DNA of 15,955 nt from Clostridia bacterium (lineage in GTDB: Bacteria > Bacillota_A > Clostridia > Christensenellales > Aristaeellaceae): positions 1-15,955 of the forward strand of contig JAFUPT010000013.1 in NCBI GenBank assembly GCA_017481065.1, read 5' to 3'. This document shows positions 6,990-14,227 of this stretch, one piece after another. The notes beneath the pieces were generated by a model that saw nothing but the letters and a program-made list of their open reading frames with translations, was not told the DNA's origin and searched no databases. How positions within the stretch are numbered: position 1 is the stretch's first letter; every line of letters starts with the position of its first letter. Both the position numbers and the translations under genes were made by a program.

Positions 6990-7019
6990 TTGTCCCCTCA
7001 TTGACAGCCATGTTACAAT
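6990..7019 (+). promoter_or_regulatory. Possible addA promoter
   Basis: -10 TACAAT (7014-7019) has a partial -35 TTGTCC (6990-6995) at 18 bp. A perfect TTGACA (7000-7005) is only 8 bp from the -10, too close to pair with it. Transcription from this -10 would start near 7026, very close to the ribosome binding site, so the leader would be unusually short. Confidence 0.4.
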
Positions 7020-7038
7020 ACAAACAGGAGGGATCGTC

Positions 7039-10000
7039 ATGCCAAACTGGACGCCGGAGCAGAAAAAGGCCATCAAGGCCAGGAATCATACCATCCTCGT
7101 CAGCGCTGCGGCCGGTTCGGGTAAGACGGCGGTACTGATCGAACGAATCGTGCAGCTGATCCGCGAGGGCTATTCGCTGGGGCGGATGCTTATTGTAACC
7201 TTCACCAAGGCGGCGGCCGGTGAGATGCGGCAGCGCCTGACGCAGCGGCTGCTCTTTGAACGGGAAGTTGACCCGGTGATTATGGAGTCCGCACTGGATG
7301 AATTGGAGTACTGCGAAATATCCACGATCCACGCCTTCTGCACGAAGATGTTGCGGAGTGAATTTCAGGCGGTGGGCATTGATCCTCTTTTCCGCATCTG
7401 TGAGGAGAACGACAGGCAAACATTGTTTGAGTTGGCGTTTTGCGATGCGATGAATGATCTGCTGGAGGATGAGAGCGACCAAAATGTCATGGCATTCGCG
7501 GATGCATTTGAACAGCAAAAAATCCGCGAAATGACGACGGAGCTCTACAACTTCCTCATGTCCATGCCGGAGCCCTTTGCATGGCTGGAGCAGCAAATTG
7601 AAAATATCCCGAATCAAATTCACGATGACCAGCCTTGGCGCAAGGTCATGCGCAGCGACGCCGCGCGGGAACTGGATGGATTGAGTGAACTGCTGTCTCA
7701 GCAGCAGGAAATGTTCCGCGAAATAGATGCTGTGGCAGAGCTGATGGACACATGGGAGGCCGACTCGCAGGCCTATGCGCGCGTGAGGGAGAGCGTAGAA
7801 AAGGATGAAAGGGCGCTTTTTGAGCATGTCGCTTCCTTTGAGTTTGTGCGGGCAGCCACGTGCCGGGGACTTTCGCCGGATCAGAAGGCGTGGCAGAAGC
7901 GATATCAGAAGCTCCGCGACGAGATGAAAAAGCTCGTCAAGGACATCACGCAGCATCTGAGCATCGATCAGGAGCGCTGCACGCAGGAATTGACCGTCAT
8001 GCAGCAGCACCTCAAGGGGCTGCAATCGCTGATTCGGCGCGTACATGCGTATTTTTTGAAGTACAAGCAGCAAAAAAATGTGGTGGACTTCAGCGATTTG
8101 GAGCAGTTTACCTACCAAATTCTCCAAAACAAAGCCCATCGGGACATGCTGCAATCCGCCTTCGATCACATTTTTGTGGACGAATGCCAGGACGTATCGG
8201 CGATTCAGGACAGCATTTTGCAGGCGATTCACGGGGAAAAGAGCTGCATGTTCATGGTCGGCGATGTGAAGCAGAGCATCTACCGCTTCCGCCTGGCGGA
8301 TCCGACACGCTTTCTGCACCGAATGCGCACGTTTTCCGATGATAAGAAGGCCAGCGAGCGGCGGATTTTCCTGCAAAAGAACTTCCGCTCCCGCACGAAT
8401 GTCCTGGACGCCACCAACCGCGTCTTCCGCCGCCTGATGAAAAAGGAAGTCACGGAGTTGGATTATCTGCCGGAGGACGAGCTGATCCCTGGGCGCGAGA
8501 CGGAAAATGACCCGGAAGTGGAGATCCACGTGATCGACGCGGAGGGTAATGAGGACGAAGAAAAGGTACCCAGCATTGACGCGGAAGCGGCGCTGGTGAT
8601 CGAAAAAATCCGGTATATGCTCACGCAGACATACTCGGTGGGCGACGGCGAAAAGGCCTACACCTACCGAGACATGGTGATTCTGCTGCCGAAGGTGGCG
8701 GGCGTGGGCGGACGGCTGGTGGAGCTGCTGGGACAGGCAGGCATTCCCGTGTATTTTGACGGCTCGGACAGTTATTTCAGTTTGCCGGAAATTGTGACGA
8801 TGAAGTCGCTGCTGTCCGTGATCGACAATCCTTTGCAGGATGTGGAGCTCATGGCGGCGCTCAAGACGATTCCATTTTGCATGACAGATGAGGATTTGTC
8901 GGAAATTCGCCTGTGCAAAACGGGACGTGGCGTGCCGTTCCACGAGGCCTTTGACGCTTGCTGCGAGCAGGAATCGGAAATGGGTAAGCGCTGCCGAGAG
9001 GTTCGGGAGAAGCTGGCGGAGTGGCGCTTCTGGGCGGAAAACATGCGCCTTTCGGACTTTATCTGGAAAATCCTCCGGGAATCCGGCTATTATGCGGCCT
9101 GCGGCGCGCTGCCCAAGGGAGAGCTGCGGCAGGCAAATTTGCGGCTGCTGAGCCAAAGGGCGGCGGAATACGAGAGCAGCGGCGGATGTACGCTGAGCGG
9201 ATTCCTCGAGCTGGCGGGTCAGCAGCAGGATGCGGATGACAAGCGCAGCGCAAAAATGCTGGGGGAAAACGAAAACCTCGTCCGCATCATGACAATGCAC
9301 AAGAGCAAGGGCTTGGAGTTCCCTGTGGTGTTCTGCATGCAGCTCTCCGGGAGGCTCCACCGGCCCCAGACAGGCGACATCCTCATGCACAGCCAGCTGG
9401 GCGTGGCGCTGCCCTATGTGAACCGAAAAATGAACATCCGCCGACATACCATCGCGTACAGCGCCTTTGACGTGCAGCGCAAGTTAGATGAGAAGGCGGA
9501 GCGGGCGCGGCTGCTCTATGTGGCCATGACCCGCGCGAGGGAGAAACTCTACCTCATTGGCTGCACGCCGGAAAAAAAGCGCGGCGTGTGGGCGATGAGA
9601 GAGAGCAGCTACCGGATCATGAAGGCGGAGAGCATGATGGACTGGCTGATGCAGGCTTGTTTGTCAGATGAAAAAACAGCGTTTTCCACAGGTAATCCAC
9701 AGCCTGCAATGCCTTGGAAAATAAGGCTTTCCGGGTATGTTCATCCACAGCGTGTGGATAAAGAAAAAGTTATCCACAGCATGCAGGAATGGCTGAATAC
9801 CGTCGTTTCTTCGAAAAATGTGGATAAATTGTGGACATCCTGGCAGACCCTCTACGATCAGCCGGAAACCCGTCCGCTCAAGACCTCCGTCAGCAGCCTG
9901 GCAAAAAAGCAGACGCTGCTGGATCCTCTGCCCCTGACGGATGAGGAGGAATCCCTGGAGGATAAGCGCCGGGAGGAGCAAATAATCGCTCCCCTACGGC

Positions 10001-10542
10001 TGTCGGAGCTGCCGTCGAAGCCTGCATTCATGGAGGAGAGGCGCATGACAGGCGCGGAGCGGGGCACGCTGGTGCATCGGGTGCTGTCGCTGGTTCCGTT
10101 GGAAAGGATGCGGGAGGCGGAGAATCTGTCCGCGATTGTCCACGAAGAAGTGCATGCCATGGTGGAGCGCGGGCAGATCACTGCTGAGGAGCTGATGCGC
10201 GTGCCCATGCGCAGGGTCATGCAGTTCTTTGGCTCTGATGTGGGTCAGCGGCTGCTCAGGAGCGACAAAATCCGCAGGGAGTGGAGCTTCAATCTGCTCA
10301 TGGAGGAGGAAGGAACGCTTCTGCAAGGCGTGATTGACTGCGCGTTTATGGAGAATGGCCGCTGGATTCTGCTGGACTACAAGACGGATCGCATTGAGGA
10401 CGAAAATGCCTTCGTGCAGCGCTATACCCTGCAAATGCAGTGGTACGCCAGGGCATTGGAGCGCATCACGGGCACAAAGGTGGATGAAATCTGGCTCTGC
10501 GCGCTGTCTACGGGGATATTCTACGCGGTAGAGAAACAATGA
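7039..10542 (+). CDS. addA: ATP-dependent helicase/nuclease subunit A (AddA)
   Basis: UvrD-like helicase with a C-terminal RecB-type nuclease. With AddB it processes double-strand breaks for RecA loading. The protein is 1167 residues from the ATG at 7039, normal for AddA. Seen: Walker A AAAGSGKT (23-30), TFTKAAAGEM (54-63), STIHAFC (95-101), Walker B FVDECQD (379-385; Cys where Tyr is common), GDVKQSIYRFR (408-418), VRIMTMHKSKGLEF (748-761), RLLYVAMTRAR (824-834), and nuclease motifs GTLVHR (1009-1014) and GVID...LLDYKTD (Asp1100, Asp1113, Lys1115). The start has AGGAGGG 5 nt upstream; a start at 6973 would lie on parS2 with no ribosome site. addB, usually adjacent, is absent. Residues about 882-934, in the linker before the nuclease, are encoded by a dense DnaA-box cluster. 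Its stop overlaps the next gene (ATGA). Confidence 0.95.
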   Translation: MPNWTPEQKKAIKARNHTILVSAAAGSGKTAVLIERIVQLIREGYSLGRMLIVTFTKAAAGEMRQRLTQRLLFEREVDPVIMESALDELEYCEISTIHAFCTKMLRSEFQAVGIDPLFRICEENDRQTLFELAFCDAMNDLLEDESDQNVMAFADAFEQQKIREMTTELYNFLMSMPEPFAWLEQQIENIPNQIHDDQPWRKVMRSDAARELDGLSELLSQQQEMFREIDAVAELMDTWEADSQAYARVRESVEKDERALFEHVASFEFVRAATCRGLSPDQKAWQKRYQKLRDEMKKLVKDITQHLSIDQERCTQELTVMQQHLKGLQSLIRRVHAYFLKYKQQKNVVDFSDLEQFTYQILQNKAHRDMLQSAFDHIFVDECQDVSAIQDSILQAIHGEKSCMFMVGDVKQSIYRFRLADPTRFLHRMRTFSDDKKASERRIFLQKNFRSRTNVLDATNRVFRRLMKKEVTELDYLPEDELIPGRETENDPEVEIHVIDAEGNEDEEKVPSIDAEAALVIEKIRYMLTQTYSVGDGEKAYTYRDMVILLPKVAGVGGRLVELLGQAGIPVYFDGSDSYFSLPEIVTMKSLLSVIDNPLQDVELMAALKTIPFCMTDEDLSEIRLCKTGRGVPFHEAFDACCEQESEMGKRCREVREKLAEWRFWAENMRLSDFIWKILRESGYYAACGALPKGELRQANLRLLSQRAAEYESSGGCTLSGFLELAGQQQDADDKRSAKMLGENENLVRIMTMHKSKGLEFPVVFCMQLSGRLHRPQTGDILMHSQLGVALPYVNRKMNIRRHTIAYSAFDVQRKLDEKAERARLLYVAMTRAREKLYLIGCTPEKKRGVWAMRESSYRIMKAESMMDWLMQACLSDEKTAFSTGNPQPAMPWKIRLSGYVHPQRVDKEKVIHSMQEWLNTVVSSKNVDKLWTSWQTLYDQPETRPLKTSVSSLAKKQTLLDPLPLTDEEESLEDKRREEQIIAPLRLSELPSKPAFMEERRMTGAERGTLVHRVLSLVPLERMREAENLSAIVHEEVHAMVERGQITAEELMRVPMRRVMQFFGSDVGQRLLRSDKIRREWSFNLLMEEEGTLLQGVIDCAFMENGRWILLDYKTDRIEDENAFVQRYTLQMQWYARALERITGTKVDEIWLCALSTGIFYAVEKQ
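9682..9838. other. DnaA-box cluster 2, inside addA
   Basis: Three perfect DnaA boxes lie within 157 bp of coding sequence: TGTGGATAA (9753 and 9819) and TTATCCACA (9770). One-mismatch copies are TTTTCCACA (9682), TAATCCACA (9693) and TCATCCACA (9741), and a two-mismatch TGTGGACAT lies at 9830. Boxes occur on both strands; 9682/9693 and 9819/9830 are tandem pairs at 11 bp spacing. They fall in different codon phases, so protein repetition does not explain them. Confidence 0.82.
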
Positions 10543-11369
10543 TGGAGATGTTTCACGTGAAACAATACAGAATGGATTATCACCTGCACACCCTGCATTC
10601 CATGGACGGCCGGCAGACGATGGATGAGCTGTGCCGGACGATGGTGGAGCGCGGCGTGCAGGAAATCTGCCTGACGGAGCATATTGAGCCCGGTCACCCC
10701 GAGGAGGGCATGGATGTGCCGCCTATCTGGGATGTGTGGTTGCGGGAGATTCAGCAGATGCGGGAAAAATATCCGCAGCTGATCATCCGCGCGGGCGTGG
10801 AAATCGGCGATAATCCGCTGCTGAGAAAGCAAACCATGGCGATGCTGGATGAATTGCCGCTGGATTTCCGGCTGCTGTCGCTGCACTTGGTCAATGGCGT
10901 GGATCCTTATGATATCGCCCTTTTCTTTCAGGGGAAAACCCGCGATCAGGCCTATCGGGAATATGTGGAGGCTAAGGTGGAATCCATCTGTGCGTGGGAT
11001 GACTACGACAGCGTGGCGCACATCGGCTATGTGGCGAAGTATTCAGCGTACACGGGCGAGGAGCGTCCCCTGCGATATGAGGATGCGCCGGAGGCCTTCG
11101 ACACGCTGCTGCGCCGGGTGATTGAGACAGGAAAGTGCATCGAAATCAATACCTCCGGCTATGGTACAACGGGTGATACCCTGCCTCATAGCAGCATCAT
11201 CCGCCGGTATATCGAGCTGGGCGGCGATACCTTCACCTTCGGCAGCGACAGCCATGATATGGAGCGCAATTATGCTGATATCGAGCGGGCGAAGGACGCG
11301 ATCCGCGCCATGGGCGGCAAATACCAGGCGGCCTTTGCACAACGGAAGAAAATCCTGTACAAAATCTGA
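10539..11369 (+). CDS. hisK: PHP-domain histidinol-phosphatase, HisJ/HisK family
   Basis: Predicted metal-dependent phosphatase that converts histidinol phosphate to histidinol in histidine synthesis. The protein is 276 residues, typical of the family. PHP metal ligands are visible in order: DYHLHT (His15, His17), TEH (His48), GVEIG (Glu88), SLH (His116), AHIGY (His161), NTSG (205-207 region) and GSDSH (Asp237, His239). No other his gene is nearby, so a different phosphoester substrate is possible. Three starts compete (10539, 10542, 10548). I chose 10539 because it overlaps the addA stop by ATGA and has a weak GGTAGAG upstream. The third parS site forms codons 4-9 (MFHVKQ), so the N-terminal residues before DYHLHT reflect a DNA site and not the enzyme. 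Confidence 0.88.
   Translation: MMEMFHVKQYRMDYHLHTLHSMDGRQTMDELCRTMVERGVQEICLTEHIEPGHPEEGMDVPPIWDVWLREIQQMREKYPQLIIRAGVEIGDNPLLRKQTMAMLDELPLDFRLLSLHLVNGVDPYDIALFFQGKTRDQAYREYVEAKVESICAWDDYDSVAHIGYVAKYSAYTGEERPLRYEDAPEAFDTLLRRVIETGKCIEINTSGYGTTGDTLPHSSIIRRYIELGGDTFTFGSDSHDMERNYADIERAKDAIRAMGGKYQAAFAQRKKILYKI
10549..10564. other. parS: parS site 3 (ParB/Spo0J binding), inside a coding start
   Basis: Third exact copy of TGTTTCACGTGAAACA, 3.6 kb from parS2. It lies within the first ten codons of the hisK-type gene, where it encodes FHVKQ. ParB bound here would overlap the translation-start region of an actively transcribed operon. Confidence 0.95.
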
Positions 11370-11380
11370 GGTGAATACGA

Positions 11381-12625
11381 ATGCGCAAGCTGGTGCTGAT
11401 TTCTCTGGACGCTGTGTTTGATGAGGATATTGCCGCGCTGCCGCAGGACAGCTTCATCCGGCAGCTGCTGAATCGCTCGGCGGTGTCCACGAAGGTGAAG
11501 ACGGTGTTCCCGGCCCTCACTTACCCGGCCCATACCACGCTCATGACGGGCTGCGACCCGGCGGAGCATGGGATTGCGCAGAATCAGCCCTTCCAGCCGG
11601 GCAAGGCGGAGGATATGCGCGCATGGTACTGGCAGACGTCGGAAATCAAGCGGCCGAGCCTCTTTGATGCAGTGCATCAGGCGGGCGGAAAATGTGCATC
11701 GATCCTCTGGCCCGTGTCGGGAAAGAGTCCGTCGATCCGGTGGAATTTTCCAGAGGTGGTGGCGCTGCCGGGCGAGAGCCAGGTGATCAAGATGCTGCAG
11801 TATGGTACGCCGCTGTGGGTGCTTGACACGGAGATTCGCCTGGGAAGGCAGCGCGTGAGCACGAAGGAGCCGCATCTGTCGGAGTACGGCTGCCTGCTGG
11901 CCTGCGACGTCATCCGCCGCAAAAGGCCGGATTTGACCGCGCTGCACATGGTGGATGTGGACGACATGCGGCACCACTACGGCGTGCATAGCCAGGAAGC
12001 GAAGGACGCGCTGCGCCGCATGGATGACCGGGTGCGCCGGCTGTGGGACACACTGCGGCAGACGAAGGGCATGGAGGATGCGCTCTTTGTGCTGGTGAGC
12101 GACCATGGGCAGGCGGATGTGGACAAGGCGGTTCATCTCGGCGAGGTGCTGAACAGGGCGGGCAAGGGCGACTGCGTGCAGGTGCAGTCCAATGGCATGA
12201 GCGCCTATTTATATGAAGGAAAGCGCGGCAAGAAGGGCGTGGCGGAAGCCATTGCTTATTTGGATCAGCACATGGCGGAGGCGGGCATCCGTCACCTGTA
12301 CGCCTGGGATGAGCTGAAGAAAATGGGCTGTGCGAAGGATAATGCCGGGGCGATTGAGTTTGCCGTGGAAGCAGCGGAGGGCGTGGTTTTCTGCGACGGC
12401 CTTGACCATGCCAAGCGTGAGAAGGCGACGCACGGCTTTGGGCCGGGGCATCCGGCGGAAAATTGCTTGCTGGCGATCTGCGGCAGGGGCATTGCTCCTG
12501 GCGCGCTGACGGAAATGCCCATGCGGGATGTGGCGCCCACGCTGGCGGAGCTGATGGGCGTGAGCCTCCCGGAGGCGACGGGAAAAAGTCAGGTAAATGG
12601 GATAAAAGTGGGATCAAAAGGCTGA
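11381..12625 (+). CDS. Alkaline phosphatase superfamily protein (type I phosphodiesterase/nucleotide pyrophosphatase-like)
   Basis: Predicted metal-dependent phosphodiesterase or pyrophosphatase, 414 residues. Asp10 (ISLDA) and the nucleophile Thr47 in PALTYPAHTTLMTG fit the first metal site. DVDDMRHHYG (192-201) supplies an Asp/His pair, SDHGQ (240-244) the second metal site, and HGFGPGHP near 370 the final His. The N-terminus shows no signal peptide (MRKLVLISLDAVF starts the first core strand), so it is probably cytosolic, unlike many secreted members. The substrate is unknown. It starts 11 bp after the hisK-type stop with GAGGTG as ribosome site, so it is probably in the same operon. No clear terminator follows, although the 3' flank is A-rich. 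Confidence 0.85.
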   Translation: MRKLVLISLDAVFDEDIAALPQDSFIRQLLNRSAVSTKVKTVFPALTYPAHTTLMTGCDPAEHGIAQNQPFQPGKAEDMRAWYWQTSEIKRPSLFDAVHQAGGKCASILWPVSGKSPSIRWNFPEVVALPGESQVIKMLQYGTPLWVLDTEIRLGRQRVSTKEPHLSEYGCLLACDVIRRKRPDLTALHMVDVDDMRHHYGVHSQEAKDALRRMDDRVRRLWDTLRQTKGMEDALFVLVSDHGQADVDKAVHLGEVLNRAGKGDCVQVQSNGMSAYLYEGKRGKKGVAEAIAYLDQHMAEAGIRHLYAWDELKKMGCAKDNAGAIEFAVEAAEGVVFCDGLDHAKREKATHGFGPGHPAENCLLAICGRGIAPGALTEMPMRDVAPTLAELMGVSLPEATGKSQVNGIKVGSKG

Positions 12626-12682
12626 AAAAATCAGAAAAATTCGAGAAAAATGGTTTTAATGCGTTGAAAATCGTCGAAAAAA

Positions 12683-12711
12683 TTGACAAAGAGGGTATTT
12701 CGTGGCATAAT
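12683..12711 (+). promoter_or_regulatory. Extended -10 promoter of the MBL-fold gene
   Basis: Perfect -35 TTGACA (12683-12688), 17 bp spacer and -10 CATAAT (12706-12711), with an upstream TGG giving an extended -10. The expected start is near 12718. It is the strongest promoter in this part of the window. Confidence 0.85.
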
Positions 12712-12717
12712 ACTGGG

Positions 12718-12851
12718 GTGAGCGAAAAGACCCGCCTTCCACTGGGCGGTTTGAAATAGAGTCCGTAGGCACACAGGATGCCGGTTTGTGTCACCCGGCG
12801 GTCTGTGTATATTCAGGGCGGCAAGGGCCGCCTGCACGGAGGTGCTCATTC
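12718..12851 (+). ncRNA. Structured 5' leader of the MBL-fold gene, possible cis-regulatory RNA
   Basis: Between the promoter and the TTG start lies about 134 nt with four nested or successive helices. They are CCGCC/GGCGG (12732/12745); ACACAG/CTGTGT (12771/12803) enclosing GCCGG/CCGGC (12780/12795); a perfect GGCGGC-AAGG-GCCGCC hairpin (12817-12832); and GCAC-GGAG-GTGC (12834-12845), whose loop is the Shine-Dalgarno core. TGAGC at 12719-12723 can also pair with GCTCA at 12844-12848, joining both ends. No poly-T follows, so control would be translational. I do not recognise a known riboswitch class. Confidence 0.5.
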
Positions 12852-13706
12852 TTGAGTCAGCAAATCAATGTGACATACTACCACCACAGCGGCTTCTCCG
12901 CTGCGATGGATGACGTGCTGTTGGTCTTCGACTACTGGCAGGGGGAAAACGGAGAACTGCCGGAGAGCCGGAGAATAACGACGGAGTTCCTGTCCAGGTT
13001 CAAGGAAATTTACGTGTTCGTCAGCCATGAGCATGCGGATCACCTGGATCCGGTGGTGTTTCAGTGGCGCGAGAGCGTCCCGGTCACATACATCGTTTCT
13101 CACGATATGCCCATCGGCACCCGCGGAAAGCGCATGAGCCCCATGGACAGCCTGACGCTGTCAGAGAAGGTTAGCGTGCAGTGCTTTGACTCCACGGATC
13201 TGGGCGTATCCTTCCTGGTGGATCTGTGCGGCGTGAAGATTTTCCATGCCGGCGATCTGAATTTCTGGCACTGGCGGGAGGAATCCACCGCGACGGAGAT
13301 CGAAGAGGCGGACAGGCTGTTCCGCAAGGCGGTGGAGCCCATTACCAAGGAAAAGGTGGACGTGGCCTTCTTCCCTGTGGATCCGCGGCTGGGCCTGCTC
13401 TTTGATGCGGGCGCGAATTACTTCCAGCTGGCGGTCAAGCCGCGGCTGATGATTCCGATGCACTTCTGGGGCCGCGGGGATATTGTGGTGGAGTTTGCCC
13501 GCCGCAGCCGCAGCCGCCAGACGGAAATTGTGCCCCTGACCGTCCCCGGCGAGCAAATGCTGCTGGAATTTGAGGACAACGGCTATTTGACGGTGAATGT
13601 GGATATGCCGGAGGATTCCCTCCATGGCCAGGCGGTGGATTTGGGCGGTTACGAGGGACGCGATCCGTTCAATGAGACGGATCTTCCGGTGGATATCGGC
13701 CAATAG
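12852..13706 (+). CDS. MBL-fold metallo-hydrolase
   Basis: Metallo-beta-lactamase-fold protein of 284 residues with unknown substrate. The metal-binding HEHADH is at 59-64, a further ligand set in HAGD at 132-135, and PMHFWG at 202-207, consistent with a small di-metal hydrolase. No signal peptide is seen. The start is TTG at 12852, chosen because GGAGG lies 9 nt upstream and the protein then begins just before the first core strand (NVTYYHHSGF). An earlier in-frame TTG at 12786 would place the leader hairpins in coding sequence. It has its own promoter and a structured leader. The last 40 residues (rich in Asp, Glu, Gly) look like a loose tail. The next promoter begins 3 bp after its stop, so it is likely a one-gene unit. 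Confidence 0.82.
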   Translation: MSQQINVTYYHHSGFSAAMDDVLLVFDYWQGENGELPESRRITTEFLSRFKEIYVFVSHEHADHLDPVVFQWRESVPVTYIVSHDMPIGTRGKRMSPMDSLTLSEKVSVQCFDSTDLGVSFLVDLCGVKIFHAGDLNFWHWREESTATEIEEADRLFRKAVEPITKEKVDVAFFPVDPRLGLLFDAGANYFQLAVKPRLMIPMHFWGRGDIVVEFARRSRSRQTEIVPLTVPGEQMLLEFEDNGYLTVNVDMPEDSLHGQAVDLGGYEGRDPFNETDLPVDIGQ

Positions 13707-13708
13707 AC

Positions 13709-13737
13709 TTGACAATCCTTTAGGGATGGCGTATCAT
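13709..13737 (+). promoter_or_regulatory. Promoter of the DUF1858 gene
   Basis: -35 TTGACA (13709-13714) and -10 TATCAT (13732-13737), exactly 17 bp apart, begin 3 bp after the preceding stop codon. The leader is about 32 nt and carries AAAGGGA as ribosome site. Confidence 0.85.
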
Positions 13738-13775
13738 GAGCATGGTATCTTTTTGATAAGAAAGGGACGATTATC

Positions 13776-13979
13776 ATGACGGTGACCAAGACGATGACCA
13801 TCGGCGAGGTGCTGCGCGCGAATCAGGGCTGCGCCCGTATTTTCATGGAGTTCGGCATGCATTGCCTCTATTGCCCCCATGCCACGGCTGAATCCCTGGA
13901 GGAAGCCTGCATGGCTCACGGCGCCAACGTGGACGAGCTGGTGCATCAGCTCAACGAGTGGTTCGCGGAGAACGCCTGA
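13776..13979 (+). CDS. DUF1858 domain protein
   Basis: A 67-residue protein that consists of a single DUF1858 domain. This helical domain, also found at the N-terminus of ScdA/RIC iron-sulfur repair proteins, is common in anaerobes. Features: the opening TIGEVLRAN, then CARIFMEFGMHCLYCPHATAESLEEAC with a CxxC pair (Cys30, Cys33) that could bind metal or form a disulfide. The exact function is unknown; a link to redox or Fe-S handling is inferred from family context. It has its own promoter and a strong terminator, and is followed by a ferritin-like gene. Confidence 0.85.
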   Translation: MTVTKTMTIGEVLRANQGCARIFMEFGMHCLYCPHATAESLEEACMAHGANVDELVHQLNEWFAENA

Positions 13980-13987
13980 TCAACAAT

Positions 13988-14020
13988 GGCTCCCTTCGGT
14001 GACAGAGGCCGGAGGGAGCC
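13988..14020 (+). terminator. Strong hairpin terminator after the DUF1858 gene
   Basis: A 12-bp stem with one G-T wobble: GGCTCCCTTCGG (13988-13999) with CCGGAGGGAGCC (14009-14020), loop TGACAGAGG. The tail GTTTGCTATT is a poor T-tract, so termination may be partial. The GGCTCCCT/AGGGAGCC stem resembles hairpins I recall as frequent in Clostridia intergenic regions; a repeat origin is possible. Confidence 0.7.
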
Positions 14021-14072
14021 GTTTGCTATTAATGGGGAAAAGGAATGCGCCGCAAAAGATTCCACACCCTGG

Positions 14073-14197
14073 TGTGGATAAGATTGTGGACAATGTGGAT
14101 AATAGGCGAATAATTTATCCACAGGAGTGGATAAGGGCACGGGATCATTCATCACTGTGGATAAGTCTGGGGATAAGCCTGTGAATGATGTGGACAA
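14073..14197. other. DnaA-box cluster 3, upstream of the ferritin-like gene
   Basis: Within 125 bp there are four perfect boxes: TGTGGATAA at 14073, 14094 and 14156, and TTATCCACA at 14115. One-mismatch copies are TGTGGACAA (14085 and 14189), AGTGGATAA (14126) and TGGGGATAA (14168). Most point the same way; 14085 and 14094 abut at 9 bp spacing. It fills nearly the whole gap between the terminator and the next gene's ribosome site, leaving no clear sigma-A promoter outside it. Confidence 0.85.
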
Positions 14198-14227
14198 GCG
14201 GTGCACAAGTCGCCGGAGGAGGAACAT

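Noticed and set aside
6973..7038. N-terminal extension of AddA beginning MFHVKH
   Set aside because: No ribosome site at 6973, and the sequence is parS2 plus a promoter-like region; AGGAGGG before 7039 and the family N-terminus support the later start.
8528..8533. CACGTG core inside addA as a possible fourth parS
   Set aside because: Flanking bases (ATC-CACGTG-ATC) do not match TGTTT/AAACA, so it is not a parS site.
6949..9447. Long minus-strand open frame of 832 codons opposite addA
   Set aside because: Low-complexity composition rich in His, Leu and Arg without motifs; it is the antisense shadow of addA, whose helicase and nuclease motifs are unambiguous.
12669..12677. CGTCGAA before the MBL-gene promoter as a Spo0A box
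   Set aside because: The first base of the TGNCGAA core does not match and there is no second copy.
12718..12851. 6S RNA, SRP RNA or a known riboswitch
   Set aside because: I could not match the conserved cores of the classes I know; left as an unassigned structured leader.
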